Notes under the pieces: model-generated
Seen by the model: the letters and a program-made list of their open reading frames with translations, nothing else
What the model was told of the DNA's origin: nothing
Database searches by the model: none
Made by a program: the position numbers and the translations under genes
Shown here: positions 13,474 to 25,279 of the stretch, piece after piece
Layout: each line of letters opens with the position of its first letter
Numbering within the stretch: the first letter of the stretch is position 1
DNA from: Penicillus capitatus
Lineage: Eukaryota > Chlorophyta
DNA: 64,000 nt
Assembly (NCBI GenBank): GCA_965649825.1
Contig: OZ287697.1
Coordinates: 1,178,001 to 1,242,000 of the forward strand
Direction: 5' to 3'

Positions 13474-13481
13474 CTTTTATA
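13474..13481 (-). promoter_or_regulatory. TATA box of gene B
   Basis: TATAAAAG on the - strand, about 54 nt ahead of the ATG. It is embedded in a block (GACTATAAAAGCCGCACGG) that is conserved before genes C and D. Confidence 0.6.
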
Positions 13482-13899
13482 GTCGGAAAGAGGACATGTG
13501 GAACATGAAATTCGCATGAAAATGAGGTGTCCGTCATCTGATCGGAGCTGTCGCCCAGCCGCCACTAGGAGCCTTCGTCGGAAGCAGGATCCAGCCACGT
13601 GTCCCATGGTCTCCCGCTCTCGCCCTGAATGCGGAAAGCGTAGCGATTGCCGTATCCGCGACGGATAACTGCAGTTTACGCGATTGCATTACGGATGAGG
13701 CACCACCACTGTTTCGCGGTCTGCTCATCCTGTCGACTCTCGCTTACGGGAGGTGCTGTCAGACGACAGTGGTAACGAGTAAGTATGCGCTTTCTTCGTC
13801 GCACTTCATAAAGTCGAGCGACAACAACACTCGAACACATCTGGAATCATCTTCCATGACAGGAGATGACACTGAATCACTCAGTGCGTGTATCGTCAT

Positions 13900-15660
13900 A
13901 CTTGAGAGTAGTGGATTTCCATTAATGCCTTCCAGCATGGAATTCTTGTCAACGATCTGTTCAACTCGCTGTCTTGAATTGGCAGTCTGCTAAGAATCGA
14001 TGGATCATTACATCCAAGGACACAATACACTTTATCATCTGTCACATCATGGAAAGAAACGATGATGGCAATTATTGGCATGAACTGTATGTGTGATCCC
14101 AGGAAATAGTCTGATCTAATGGAAGGGGTTCGAACATGTTTCAGAGACCAGTGCAAACCTTGCAAAACCTCAAAGCGTGCCACACAGTCTTCGGCCTCAG
14201 GTTTCTGATAGAGTGCAGCAAGACGACTGATCCATAAGCAAATCGCATTTGGATTTGATTCTGGCAGATGACCCAGGAGATGGAGTGCCACTGCACGCAG
14301 TCCACTGGCGTCGACATCAAATGAAACATTCTGATTTGAGAACATCTCTCAGGTGGTCTGTCATGGATCTCAACAAAATTACCAAAAGGGAGAGAAAGAA
14401 CAGCAGACTGGATATAAACGTCGGAGAAGATACCAGAATGGAATAACTTTCCAAGTTGTTCGGCAGATCGAGATCCTCTCTGAATGGTTGACAGGCTTTT
14501 GCAGGTAGAAGGCGACGGCGAAGACGAAGGCAGCAAACATGACTTGGAGACTGGCACCGATCGGATAGGAAAGAACGACGACGCCAGCAATGACAGCCTT
14601 CCGTCCGATGACGACACACTCCCAGTAGCAGTGACTGTCCTTGTGAGACCGATACATGAATCCGAAGAGGTCGTACATCCATCCCTCGCTCCTATGCGTC
14701 CGTTTGCCCAGAGAGATGACAATTGCGGTGATGAGGGGAAATCCCAGAGAGACCAAGATCAGACCGGACCAGCCCACGACGCGTTCCAGCATCGCGTGTG
14801 ATGCCTCGTGGCATCGAATGCTGGTCTGTTCTCTTCGAGGATACAGTCTGCGCACGAAAGAGAAGAGTTCTCTGCTCCGCAGACGCAACCGTCGACTGAT
14901 GCTGTGCAGTCAACGACGAAGGGCTTGGTTGCTTCGAAAGCCACAGAGGATACGGAGATGGATTGTCCACCTCTTTCGGCACTGCCATTTATTGTTTAGA
15001 CATCTGTTGTTATTGAGACTGGGCTGTTCGAATTCGCAAAGATGAAGCTGCCATCTGGTCTGGCGTTTTCTCCTCGAAACTCCGAATGTGTGATCTTCAA
15101 ACTGGATTCCGCGACATGGAAGGAGATGTTGCTCACAGAAGTAACGCCGATGACTGCCCCATTGGTTCCGCTCTGATAAACGGCCCCTCCGTTGCCTGAA
15201 GAGTGGTCCGTGAATGTCGCATTTGCGAGGTGGGATCAGCATCGCTTGAAGAGGATCTTGCCTCCAAGAACATTTGCCGTGTTGCCCTCGATGATCGTTC
15301 CCTCTTCTGCGAAGTGCTTCTCTTCTGCAACGATTGCCCCACCGCCGTTATGCCCTTCATTCTCCGAGAAGTTGCTGTTCGAGATGTGCGTGATCATGTC
15401 GACGAGATGCATCTCTCCTCCATCTCCCGAAGATGTACAAGCTTTGCATGATCGAGTCGTGGACATGCAGGAATTTCTTGAGCGCCTGCAGGCAGCTACC
15501 AGTCTCGCACAGCCGTTCTTGGATGGCGAACTGCTGACGAAGAGAACGGGGTTTCTCTTGACGTACAGAATTCCACCCTCGTTCTCTGCTCGGTTGGACG
15601 TCATCTGTGGCGTTCGCGAGCCGCATGCGTTTCGCCCGAATACGACGTCGATCAAAATCT
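13900..15660 (-). pseudogene. R1: decayed family copy (beta-helix fragment plus last-exon fragment)
   Basis: On the - strand 15236-15655 encodes a beta-helix fragment (NRAENEGGILYV, DGGEMHLVD). About 14380-14830 then encodes part of a family last exon (SIRCHEASHAMLERVVGW, GFMYRSHKDSHCYWE, RKAVIAGVVV). The frame shifts after AFYLQK, and the Cys-rich and first membrane segments are missing. It resembles R2 and R3 more than the neighbouring gene B, so it derives from a separate subfamily. It ends a few hundred nt upstream of gene B. A signal-peptide-like open frame farther upstream (15935-16210) is not conserved in the duplicate copy and is not counted. Confidence 0.7.
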
Positions 15661-15759
15661 ACTCTCGGAAGGTTAGTCACATCATGAGATCAGGACTCTG
15701 GCTTGAGGAGGGAAGAGGAAAACTGCTTGTCCTGTCGGGGATGTAGCAGCGAGAAGATG

Positions 15760-17240
15760 CATTCGACCATCTGCTCCAGGCGCCATATCGCCAAACACGG
15801 TCGTCCATGTCGACGATTCTGCCTGCAGCTCTGGAGGCCGTCAACATCGTCACGAGTGTTTGGTGTACGATGATTTAACGGTCCTCGATCGCTTGCGAAG
15901 AATGATCCGATAAACTTCGATTTCGCCGAGACCTTCACAAGCGAAGAGTCCTTTCTCGTTGAAGCGGATGACCTTTCGAGGTTTTCGTGCAGTGCCAGTT
16001 TCTTCGGCATCCGCCATGGCCGTCATCCATTCTCTCATCGTCAGGATAATTTGCACAAGACATGAGTGGACTCCTTCCAAAACAGTGTCTCGCCTGTAAG
16101 AGCGCGCAATTGGAAGAGTGGCTCGCAACTCGGTCGATTAGTCGGCCGTCTCTCCCGGACACTGTGATCAAGCAAGCGGCATATATGAACACAAGCATCG
16201 TAACCTGCATGTCCGGGTTTGACGATTCTCGAAGGAGTGATTTTTGATGGGAGCTAGCTACTGAGATTAAACTAAGAGAAGTGGGCCGGTACTACGATCC
16301 ATCAATCGGAACGCGTCCACGGATACTTGAAACACAGTTTGTTTCACAGGTTGATCTTGGTTCATTCGTCACAGCTCGAGAAATGGCGTCGTGAGTTCTG
16401 ATGTGCCGACGGTGCCTTGCATCATCGAGCGATGGAAGCTCGGCTCGTACGAGGAACACGTCAGCAACAGGATGAGCGATCGAGAGGCTGACGTGATGAT
16501 GACGTTGATGTAAGATGAGGTGACGCATAAGGATTTCTGGGCGTCTGAATCTGACTGTTCTGCTGTCGAGGCTTCAGTTAATCATCAGTTACCGTTGCCA
16601 CGCACTTCCTTGCTGGACTCGCATCCGACGAGAGCCGATCTTCGGATCGGTCTTCACGTGATGTTCGGAGTTTGAGCATGCAGATCTGTGTAAGCACGAG
16701 TTGTCAAATCGGTAAGTAGTTGATCGGACAAACAAACAGCGCGATTGTTTGGATCTGGACGTTCTCGTTTTGAGATTAAGTTTGAGCGATTTTGCCGAAG
16801 CACTTAATCGGAAACTAGACGATCGATTTCTAATTGTCGTACATTCACTTGTACAAATATTCAAACGTCGGCCTACGATCGACCTTGAAAGCAACAATGA
16901 TAAATTCGCGAACTGAAGATCGACGATCATGCGTAGATCGGACATCGTCTTGACTGATTTTTTTGTGTGGAGTTGGTTTCGACATCGATCACATCTTAAA
17001 CCTCGATATCCGATCGAGATCGATCCTCCCGATTGCGTCCGATCGAGATACAGATTTCAAATACACAAAACAAAATTGTTCTAAAATGTCATCGATTCGC
17101 CGTGAGACAAAGTGCAAACATCAGAGTGCAAGCACATAATCTATTGTCAAGACGAGATAAAACGTGGATGTTTAAAACTGAACTATCGCCAAAGAGAAGG
17201 CTAGAAGAACAATCTATAAGGCTAGTAGTGATCAGCGATT
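15760..17240. repeat. duplicated spacer, inverted copy at about 42.3-45.2 kb
   Basis: Long stretches match the reverse complement of 42270-45240. Examples are the segment around 16590-16680 (with 43190-43280), 16340-16470 (with 43370-43510) and 15860-16220 (with 44800-45160). The other copy carries an additional 1.16 kb and a further repeated pair. Short frames here do not keep their reading frame between copies, so no gene is called. Confidence 0.7.
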
Positions 17241-18811
17241 CTGGTCATTAAGGCTGTAGATGCGTTTCTCGAACAAGACATGACCTCAGCAAGATGATGA
17301 ACAGACGAGGGGCTGGCGTGATGAAATAATGATGACAGTCGAGGTGACAGATGGCGGATTCCTGAATATTATGACCGTAGAATGATGGATCATCGGATAT
17401 TGTCTAACACGACGGATGCTGGTAGCACAGCAACGATTCGACTTGCATGGGATGTCGCTTAGGTCAAGAGCGACCTCCGCACGGGGGCGTGTTGGCATCG
17501 TGCCTACGACGGCGTCGATCTATCCTTCTCTTCCATCCATTCGAGCAGTCCGAAACCAAGAGATCGCTTAATAGGACGCATCCGTCGTGCAGAGCGACAC
17601 CATGATGCGTTTGGAAATGCCGTAAACTGGGCTCCTGTTTCACATCGAAGAGTTAGTCGAGTCTCCTTTAGATCTCCGCGGTCATAAAAACAGAGTAAAT
17701 GATAGATTAGGTTAGTCCTGTTAAATCCGTCTATGTTTCGCTTTTCGATGAAGGACATTCAATCAGTCCGGCGAGAAACTGCACAAGAAGCATTTCACAC
17801 AGCAGAAGGTTAGGTATGTTGAAGAGGTCTCCCGATTAAAGATTGTCGTTTTGTTCTCTGATGCAGTGTGCTGTTGTACACTTTGATATAATGTAACGTT
17901 TACTCCAATTCAAAGCACGGGGATTCATGCCTCGGCGAAATGCCACAAACGAAACGCCGACGGCGTTCGGTTACGGCAGCAAAAGAACAATCGCGCGGTC
18001 GGTTCGAAAACAGCAACATTGTTCTTTTTGTGAAACGCCAAGCGACGACGGATTCGGTAGTCTTCGAAACGTGTTGCCGTTATTGATGTGACTGATTCTA
18101 CAGATCGTGCAACCCAGAACAGAGCTGGACATCCGAAATCCTTACGCTTCTCTACGCTTGAGAACCTCCGTTTAGCAGAATCTCCATCGCAGTCTCATGC
18201 AAGTACCGATCCAGGTGCATAGATAGGAGAGGCGACAAATGAAAAGAGCGACGGATTCCATTCAAAGAACAAATCGACCGCCTGAGTCACATCTCTCACA
18301 GACTTCTTTCGAGAATAGCGCGCGATAAGTACGAGAGCTGTGTGGCTTTTCGATGCCGCGTTCTGCGTCAAGTTCTGTCCGCAACGATCGTCTTCGTTTC
18401 CGAACGTCGCCATCGATCGCAGCGTGCGATCTACAGCGGTTCGATACGTCGAGCTCAGAGAGAAGCCGGTCACATCACACGCTCGCTGCGCTGGCAGACA
18501 GAAAAGCTTCGATGCGTCAGAGGCGCGATGTGACGTCGCTGCGACGGGCATCGCGTTCGTGTTTAGGCACGCAGCCATCACATCAAGCCAAGCTTACATG
18601 CCGAAAAGCATTCTACGCGAGATTGCACCATCATCAGGTATCCATTCAGCACGAACCATTGATAAACAACCCACCCACCATTAAGCCACTCTTTGTGAAC
18701 GATATTCAAAACAATGCCAAAACAGGTCGTCCCATCCTCTTCTAGAAGCTTTTGCTTCGCGTTTACTTGAAAAATGATCCTCCTCATCGCGGGAGTGAGC
18801 GAGATGATTCA
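17241..18811. other. spacer downstream of gene E
   Basis: No recognisable gene. Overlapping open frames of 110-130 codons on both strands around 18195-18745 shadow one another and have no family signature. A 15-nt near-perfect palindrome (AACGCCG and its complement around one base) lies near 17953-17967. Nothing else could be supported. Confidence 0.4.
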
Positions 18812-21800
18812 TCATGCGTTCTCCGACGCCTCAGCATGTGTGTTTTCCGAACTGCTGTGCTTCAAGTAGGTAACGAGGCCCCCGATCTCATGGGTCATCC
18901 ACGTTTTGACTAGATTCATTCTCGAAGGACTGGATTCGAGCGTCTCCCCCTCATCTGTTAAATACAGCTTTACGTATTCAACGAAATATCCGAAGAGAAA
19001 AGAAACAAACACTGCAAAAGTCGATATGTTAAGCAGGCCGCACAAGGCCGTGATGGTCACGCGTCCCCACTCCGCGCTGAATATCTCACTCTTCAGGGCG
19101 GCGGCGACAAGCGACATCAAGAGTGACACGAACAAGGAAATCACTTCGAAGTTATTCAGAACACTAAATTCGTCTCGATAAGGATGTGCGATGATTTGCA
19201 GTCCCATGGCGATGGCGATGAAGCCAGCGACGCCGATGATCGGCAGCTGACTGTCGTAACGTTGGGCGCAGAAAAGAAGGAAGGCGATGAGGATCTTCCT
19301 CACGAGTACTACAACTTCCCAGTAACGAAGGTGATTGCTCTTGAAACTGCGGTACAGAAATCCTGTGGTCTGGTAGATCCAGCTCTCGATGTTGGTCCGC
19401 TGCTGTTCAGAAGAACAGAGAACGATGATGAGGAAGCCGAGGAGGCCGCCGTAGATGATGCCGACGAAGAACCAGATAAGGAGAGACAGCGTTCGGTGGT
19501 CGCCTTTGAAGCACTCGAGACTGGTGTCCACCGCCCAGTAGCTGATGATGCTACTGTCCTCCATGGGTGCCTGGCTGTCGTGCACATTCACGCAGAGCAG
19601 GCTGCCGAATGCTGTCTTCATGACAGGGACTGAGGCAATGTACCACAGGACCATGACGGAGAGCAGACAGCGCATCATGAGAAAGCGCATCGGCTTGTGG
19701 ACGCGGTTGTATACAGCGACGGCGATCCAGAAGAGACTGAGCAGAAGGAAGATGAGCGTGGGGATGGCGCAGATGGTGACGAAGACTGCGAGTGCCGTTG
19801 GATGCATCGATTGCTCGCCCGTGCTCAGACAGACGACCGATCGCCGAATGCCTTCCGCTGCAAGACCGCCGAGAAACTCTGCACACCACGAGACGGCATG
19901 ATAGGGGCAGTGAGGGCGGGGTTCGATCACGGACCTGCCACCTGTGCGATGATGAGCATGGAGACGGCCCATCCGACGTCCACGGATGCGATCAGAATCG
20001 TCACCTGTACGTAGTTGAGTGTGATCTGTCACATCATTCCATCGTCATGAAAAGTGTGACGTCGACCTTGCAGTACTTTGAGCATTTCGACAGCTTTCCA
20101 TTTGGCCAGGACGGAAGGGCTCGCATGCACGCCATCGTTTCTGTCACTCTGCGTTGTGCTCTGCCCTTCGCCGAGGAAACCATCTGCTTCATCTGGAACT
20201 TTGTCGGTAGGTGGTTCAGCCGAAGCGGAAGCGGCCGAAGAGCTAGAAGACACACGGTCTGTCAGAAGGCCGTCTGCAGGATCTTGATGATCGGACCGCA
20301 AGGCGCTCAGTGTTCCGCGAATCGTGATGGCGGACAGGACGAGTAGTATGAGCGTTGAGCTGGCGATCACCATGAGATTGCCAGCAGTAGTCGGACACTC
20401 TTGGCATTTTGAAGACAGCGAACTCCCGTGTCCTGACTCGCACGATCCGCACAGAGGACCCGAATGACCCTGAATCAAAGCAACATACCCGTTTCGACGG
20501 CTTTCTGTCATCGGCGGGGAAAACACTTGCCTTTGCACACTGCGCTTTCTGGTAATCCTCGACCTCCGTCGGACTCAGATCGCAGCTCTCCGTGTGTTTC
20601 GTCCTTTCCTGCAACTTTGCCTTACGTTCATCAAAGTTGCAGGCGTAAGATGTTAGACATCTCCTTATGTACACCGAGCACGGCGAACTGTGCCAATATC
20701 CGTCGTTCGGTGTGATCACATGGGATTCGCAGTTGCCGTTTGCCGGACACGGTTGACAGCCCAGATCCTCGTCGTCTGTCGGATTGAAGCTGTAGGTCGT
20801 TGCACTGCACTTCTCACAGAGCGTGCCGCTAATAGAAGGCACTTCGTCGATCATGCACTTCTGCACCTCGACTTTGATCTCGACCGTCTCGACGTAGTCA
20901 TCCTCGAATTTCAGAAGAATAGTGTAGACTCCCGGTTTGGCAAATCCGACGGCCTGATGCTTGACCTGGCGCTTGTCCAACAGAAGACTCTGCGTTCCAG
21001 CGAAGAGTTTATCTGGAGAGAACACGGTGGCGATCATGCTGCGGAAGTCCCTCCCGACGGCTGGACTCTGGCGGAAGTCATCTTGTACCTGTAGCGTGAT
21101 CGTGGGTAACGACGAACCACTCTTGTAGTCCTTGATGCGGTAGGGAGTGGATCTGTCCGTCACGACGGTCTTGACTCCATTCTCTTCAACGCTCACAACG
21201 GGCCGCGATGCATAAGAGGCGACAACATCGCCATACAATTTAGCTTTGTTTCCTGTCCACTGCGCACAGCCGCCCTTTGACAACGTATGTCCGTCTGGCG
21301 AACTCTTTTTCCGCTTTCCCGGAGAGCGGGTTGATCTGTCGTTTGGAGCGGGACACTTGATTCTGAGGTTCCTTGACTGGCTGACGAAGATGGCACCGCC
21401 CGCTTTCTCGGCGTTGTTGCGCTCGAAGATCGTCCTCTGCAGAGTGACGACAGGACAGTCGCCCTTCTCATCCGAGCAGGCGGGCGATTGACCGCCGGTT
21501 GTCGCGTAGAGTCCTCCTACATCACACCAGGGTCATGCGTCACCCAATGGCTGCGAATCCGACCTCCAAAGCTGGCGCTGTTGTTACCGAATGTGCAGCC
21601 TGAGAATGTGGCTGTGTTGTTCTGTGGTGCCTTCTCGGACTCGAAGACAAAGGCGCCGCCGTTAGATCCCGCTGTACAGCTCGTGATCTCGAGGTGGCGT
21701 CCCTCGAAGCTCGCATCGAGCACCGCAACGGCCCCTCCCTTCTCGGCGCTGCCCCTGCTCATCTGACTCTCTTCCACCACGACAGCACTGTTCGAGATCG

Positions 21801-24800
21801 CCGAGAGAAAACCTCCCGCCTTCTTTGCCTCTCCATCTCTGAAGACCGAACGCTTGATGCTCAGTCGCGAGGCTTCGACCAAAACGGCGCCTCCCTGTTC
21901 TGGGCAGCTGTTGCGTTCGAAGATCGCGTTGTCGAGCTCCACTTCGGAAGAGGATCTCACACACATGGCCCCACCGCCATCACCACCCAGGGCAGCGTTG
22001 TTGGTGAACACGGCGTTCTCGATCACGAATGTGGATCCCCACAGGAGAATCCCTCCTCCCTCATCGGCGATGTTGTCACGGATGGTCAAGCCGATCCCAG
22101 TCAACTCCCCCTTGTCAGCGAAAATCGCTCCGCCGTCGAATTTGGCACTGTTCTGATGGAAGCTGGAATGGTAAATGTCCGCCTTGACTTCAGACAGCCG
22201 CATGGCACCGCCGTCTTCTGTCGAAGTGCAGTGATGCATCTCTGAGTGACGCACGGACAGGTGTCCGCTAACCGCTCGCAGACAGGCACCATTCCTCCCT
22301 GTGCCGTTCTTCAGCGTTGAACTGTCGATAGTTACGTTGGCATTCCTCTTGATGAAGAGAAATCCGCCGTCCCCTGCACTGCTGTTCTGGAAGGTGCAGT
22401 TGTCGAGATGCGTTTCAGACGCCGTAACGTAGAAGGCGCCTCCTTCTGTCGCCGCAGAGCTGTTGATGAAGGTCACGTTCGAAAAGCGCGCATTCGATTT
22501 CAGCTCCAGCGACACCGCCCCGCCTCTGTCTGCTCTGTTGTTGTGGAAAACGGAATTGGCGAGGGCGAACTGAGTCTCGAGTCGGATGCGCAGGGCGCCT
22601 GCGTGATCATCCGCCAAATTGCTGTCCACGGTCCAACCATCGCCTGTCACAGTCGAGAACTCGGCGTAGAGACACCCACCGTCATCGCCGGCTTGGTTCG
22701 ACACCATGGTGGTGTTGGTGATCTCGGCAGATGCGTTGGAGAGACGTAGCATGCCGCCATCGACCACGGAGCTGCACCCCTCAAGCGTCACGTTGTGCAG
22801 GATGAAGTGCGAGAGGTGTGCATGGAGACACCCGCCGTCTTTGGCTAATGCGGATTCGAATGTCGTGTGTCTGATGGAAACGGTCGCTTCGTCTCTTACG
22901 GCGATGAATCCTCCGTGCTCTTCGGCTCGGCCATGATCGAAGGCGCAGCCATAGAAATCAATCGACGATCGATACGAGTACAGCGATCCAGCGCTCTCCG
23001 ACGCCAAGTTGTTGCTGAAGACGGTTCGGGTGAAACGACCGCGAGAGATGGCCTTGGCGCAAACGGCCCCTCCGGCGCCGCCAGCTGTGTTGTTCTGGAA
23101 CGCAGCGTCCTTGACAGTGAGGATCCCGCCATCTTGAACGGACATACCGCCACCGGCTCCTTCAGCTCTGTTGCCGATCAGCGTCATCATCGCCTCTTCG
23201 ATGTTCGAACCGACGGCGAAGATGCCGCCGCCGTCTTGGTGCGCTTCGCTCGATGAGATCTCGAGATCTCTGAACGTGGCGTTGGTGAACTGCAGAGCCA
23301 TCGCCCCGCCTTCTCCCGACGTTGAGCAGCTGTCCATGGTCGAATTCTTCACGATGAGCTTTACGCCTTCCGACCACAGACAGCCGCCACCTTTTCTGCT
23401 GGAACTGTCCGTCAGCTGCGATCGGTGGATATCAATCGAAGAGTTGCTGCTCGCGTACAGCAGTCCTCCGCGATCGGCCTCGCCGTCAGAGAAGGAACAC
23501 CCTTTGAGAGTTACGTTGGATGTCAGGAGATACAGCGATCCGCCGTCCCTTTCAGCCCGGTTGCCGGTAAAGCGCACGTCGCGGAACACGCCGGATGCGT
23601 TTGCCAAGAAGCTGGCAGCGCCGCCGTGCAAATGGGCCAAGTTCATCCGCAGAGCACTCCCTCTGAAGCGACAGGTCGACCAGCTAGCCACGTACACCGC
23701 TCCTCCCTGGCCTTCTGTTGCGGAATTGGACTCGAGCGTGCAGTCGTCCACCACAGCCACCGTGTTCTCCACCAGATACAAGGCTCCGCCTCTCTTGCCT
23801 CGGTTTCCCTTCAGAATCGACCGGCGCAGCTCGACGGAGGACCGCTCTGCGAAGACGGCGGCTCCGTCCTCCGCTTCGTTGTCGCGGAATGTGCAGTTCC
23901 GGATGCTGACGGATGCTTCCCTGAGGTGGACGCACACGCTGCGCGAGATGTTCTTCGTCGACTGCGTAAGAACGTTGTTCCGCAGCTCCGAATCTTCTAG
24001 CGTCAGAGAGCCGTTGTCGATGCGAAAGATCTTCACCTCGTTCTCCGTTGCCGAGAGTCGCCGGACGGCGGTCTGTGAACCGGAAGGGGCGTGGAACACG
24101 GACGGTGCTTCGCGGGATCTCTTTGGTGGCGCGACCTTGTGGACTCGGACATCACGCAGCCGGTTGTTACGGGTGGACAGGGCGACGCCACACGGACCGT
24201 CGCAGTCCGTTCTCGCGAAGCCGAAGTCGACCAGCTCCAAATCCGTACACGACGAAGACTGCATCTTGAGAGCGTAATGCTTGAGGAGGGTGTTCCTTCG
24301 GAAGTCAACGTGGTGCAGACGCAGAACGCCGTCCAAGTCCGCCGAGATGCATTTCTCGACGCTGACGATGGCGTCCCTGGTACCGTCCGTCTTGTTGAAG
24401 ACGCAGTCTTCGAACACGAGATTCGCCAGCGTCACATCCCTGGACCTGGAGTGAAGTCACATCGCTGTATCAGCCGCCTGGCTCACTCTTTGCCAGTAAG
24501 ACGCACCGGACGAGGAAGACGCCTTGGTTTTCTCCGGGGCACCTAAACGTCGTCTTGTTCTCTGCTCGAGGAAACACGCCGTCGGAGAGCCCGACGCTCG
24601 GCACGCTGGCGGATATGGTCAGGGGCCACGGAAGAGTGACGCGTGATGTTGGCCGAATGGCTTTCGTCGTCGTGAAGAGCACGATGTCTTCAGCTTGAGT
24701 GCAGTCGATGATGGCTTGAATGTCGTCGTCGATGTCGTCCAAGTCAGCAGCGTCGAGCGACCACGTGCGCGTCGCCAGGTCGAGATAGCGATAGCGTTTT

Positions 24801-25279
24801 GCCAGGGTCAGTCGACAGACATGCCCTGCCAGAACAACAACCCTTAGCTCGTCGTCCGACGCGGTGGACACGTCATCGATGTCACCTGTCGTGTCTTCGG
24901 GAATTTGATCCGCTTGGAGCAGAGCACGTGCCTCGTTGCTTTTCTAGACAGCAGCGCGCTTTTCAGACGCGCTTCGGGTAAAACGTGGCTTCATGCTCAC
25001 GGTGTTCAGACGTCTTGCCCACAGAGCACGCCTCGATGCTTCGTCGTCTGAGGATTTCTCCGCCTCTGTTCGGGCGTTGAGCGAATGGACCGACAGGGCG
25101 GAGGTAGACGACGACGAAGAGAGAAATTTGTCACTTGAGTGCACCGAAGCCGCTGGTCTGCGCCGTGGGTCTGTTGACTGGACATCCGGCGAGGCGCCTG
25201 CGAAGATGACGACGATGCTGAAGCTCAGCAGCAGCACCGTCCTGTGCTTCGTCCAGAGAGCAAAGGGGTCGGCAGTCAT
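18812..25279 (-). CDS. gene E: largest intact family member, 8 exons
   Basis: Exons on the - strand are 25001-25279, 24886-24943, 24507-24825, 21564-24445, 20531-21516, 20077-20469, 19935-20025 and 18812-19878. The sum is 6075 nt, one frame of 2024 aa. The protein has a signal peptide (TVLLLSFSIVVIFAGA, about 13-30), a Ser-rich linker, the conserved module (about 113-219), the longest beta-helix of the set (about 220-1215), a beta-sandwich-like segment (GFAKPGVYTILLKF), a Cys-rich region (CPANGNCESHVITPNDGYW, GPLCGSC) and about nine membrane spans. Introns are 47-61 nt. Intron 5 (20470-20530) starts with GCAAGT. The last exon groups with gene A, yet the 279-nt first exon and the additional first intron group with gene F. 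The ATG at 25279 is chosen because it directly precedes the signal peptide; upstream in-frame residues lack an ATG. Confidence 0.85.
20470..20530 (-). other. GC-AG intron of gene E (intron 5)
   Basis: The exon ends QCAK (AAG), followed by GCAAGT, the best-known GC donor context. It resumes after TTGATTCAG with GHSGPLCGSC. Removing 61 nt keeps the frame of the whole gene. Confidence 0.8.

Noticed and set aside
15935-16210. Signal-peptide-like small protein (MQVTMLVFIYAACLITV)
   Set aside because: The duplicate at about 44805-45000 has single-base and two-base length differences that break the frame; no consistent splice pattern rescues both.
18195-18745. Overlapping open frames of 110-130 codons on both strands
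   Set aside because: Three frames are open over the same stretch and none has a recognisable feature; likely a chance lack of stops.
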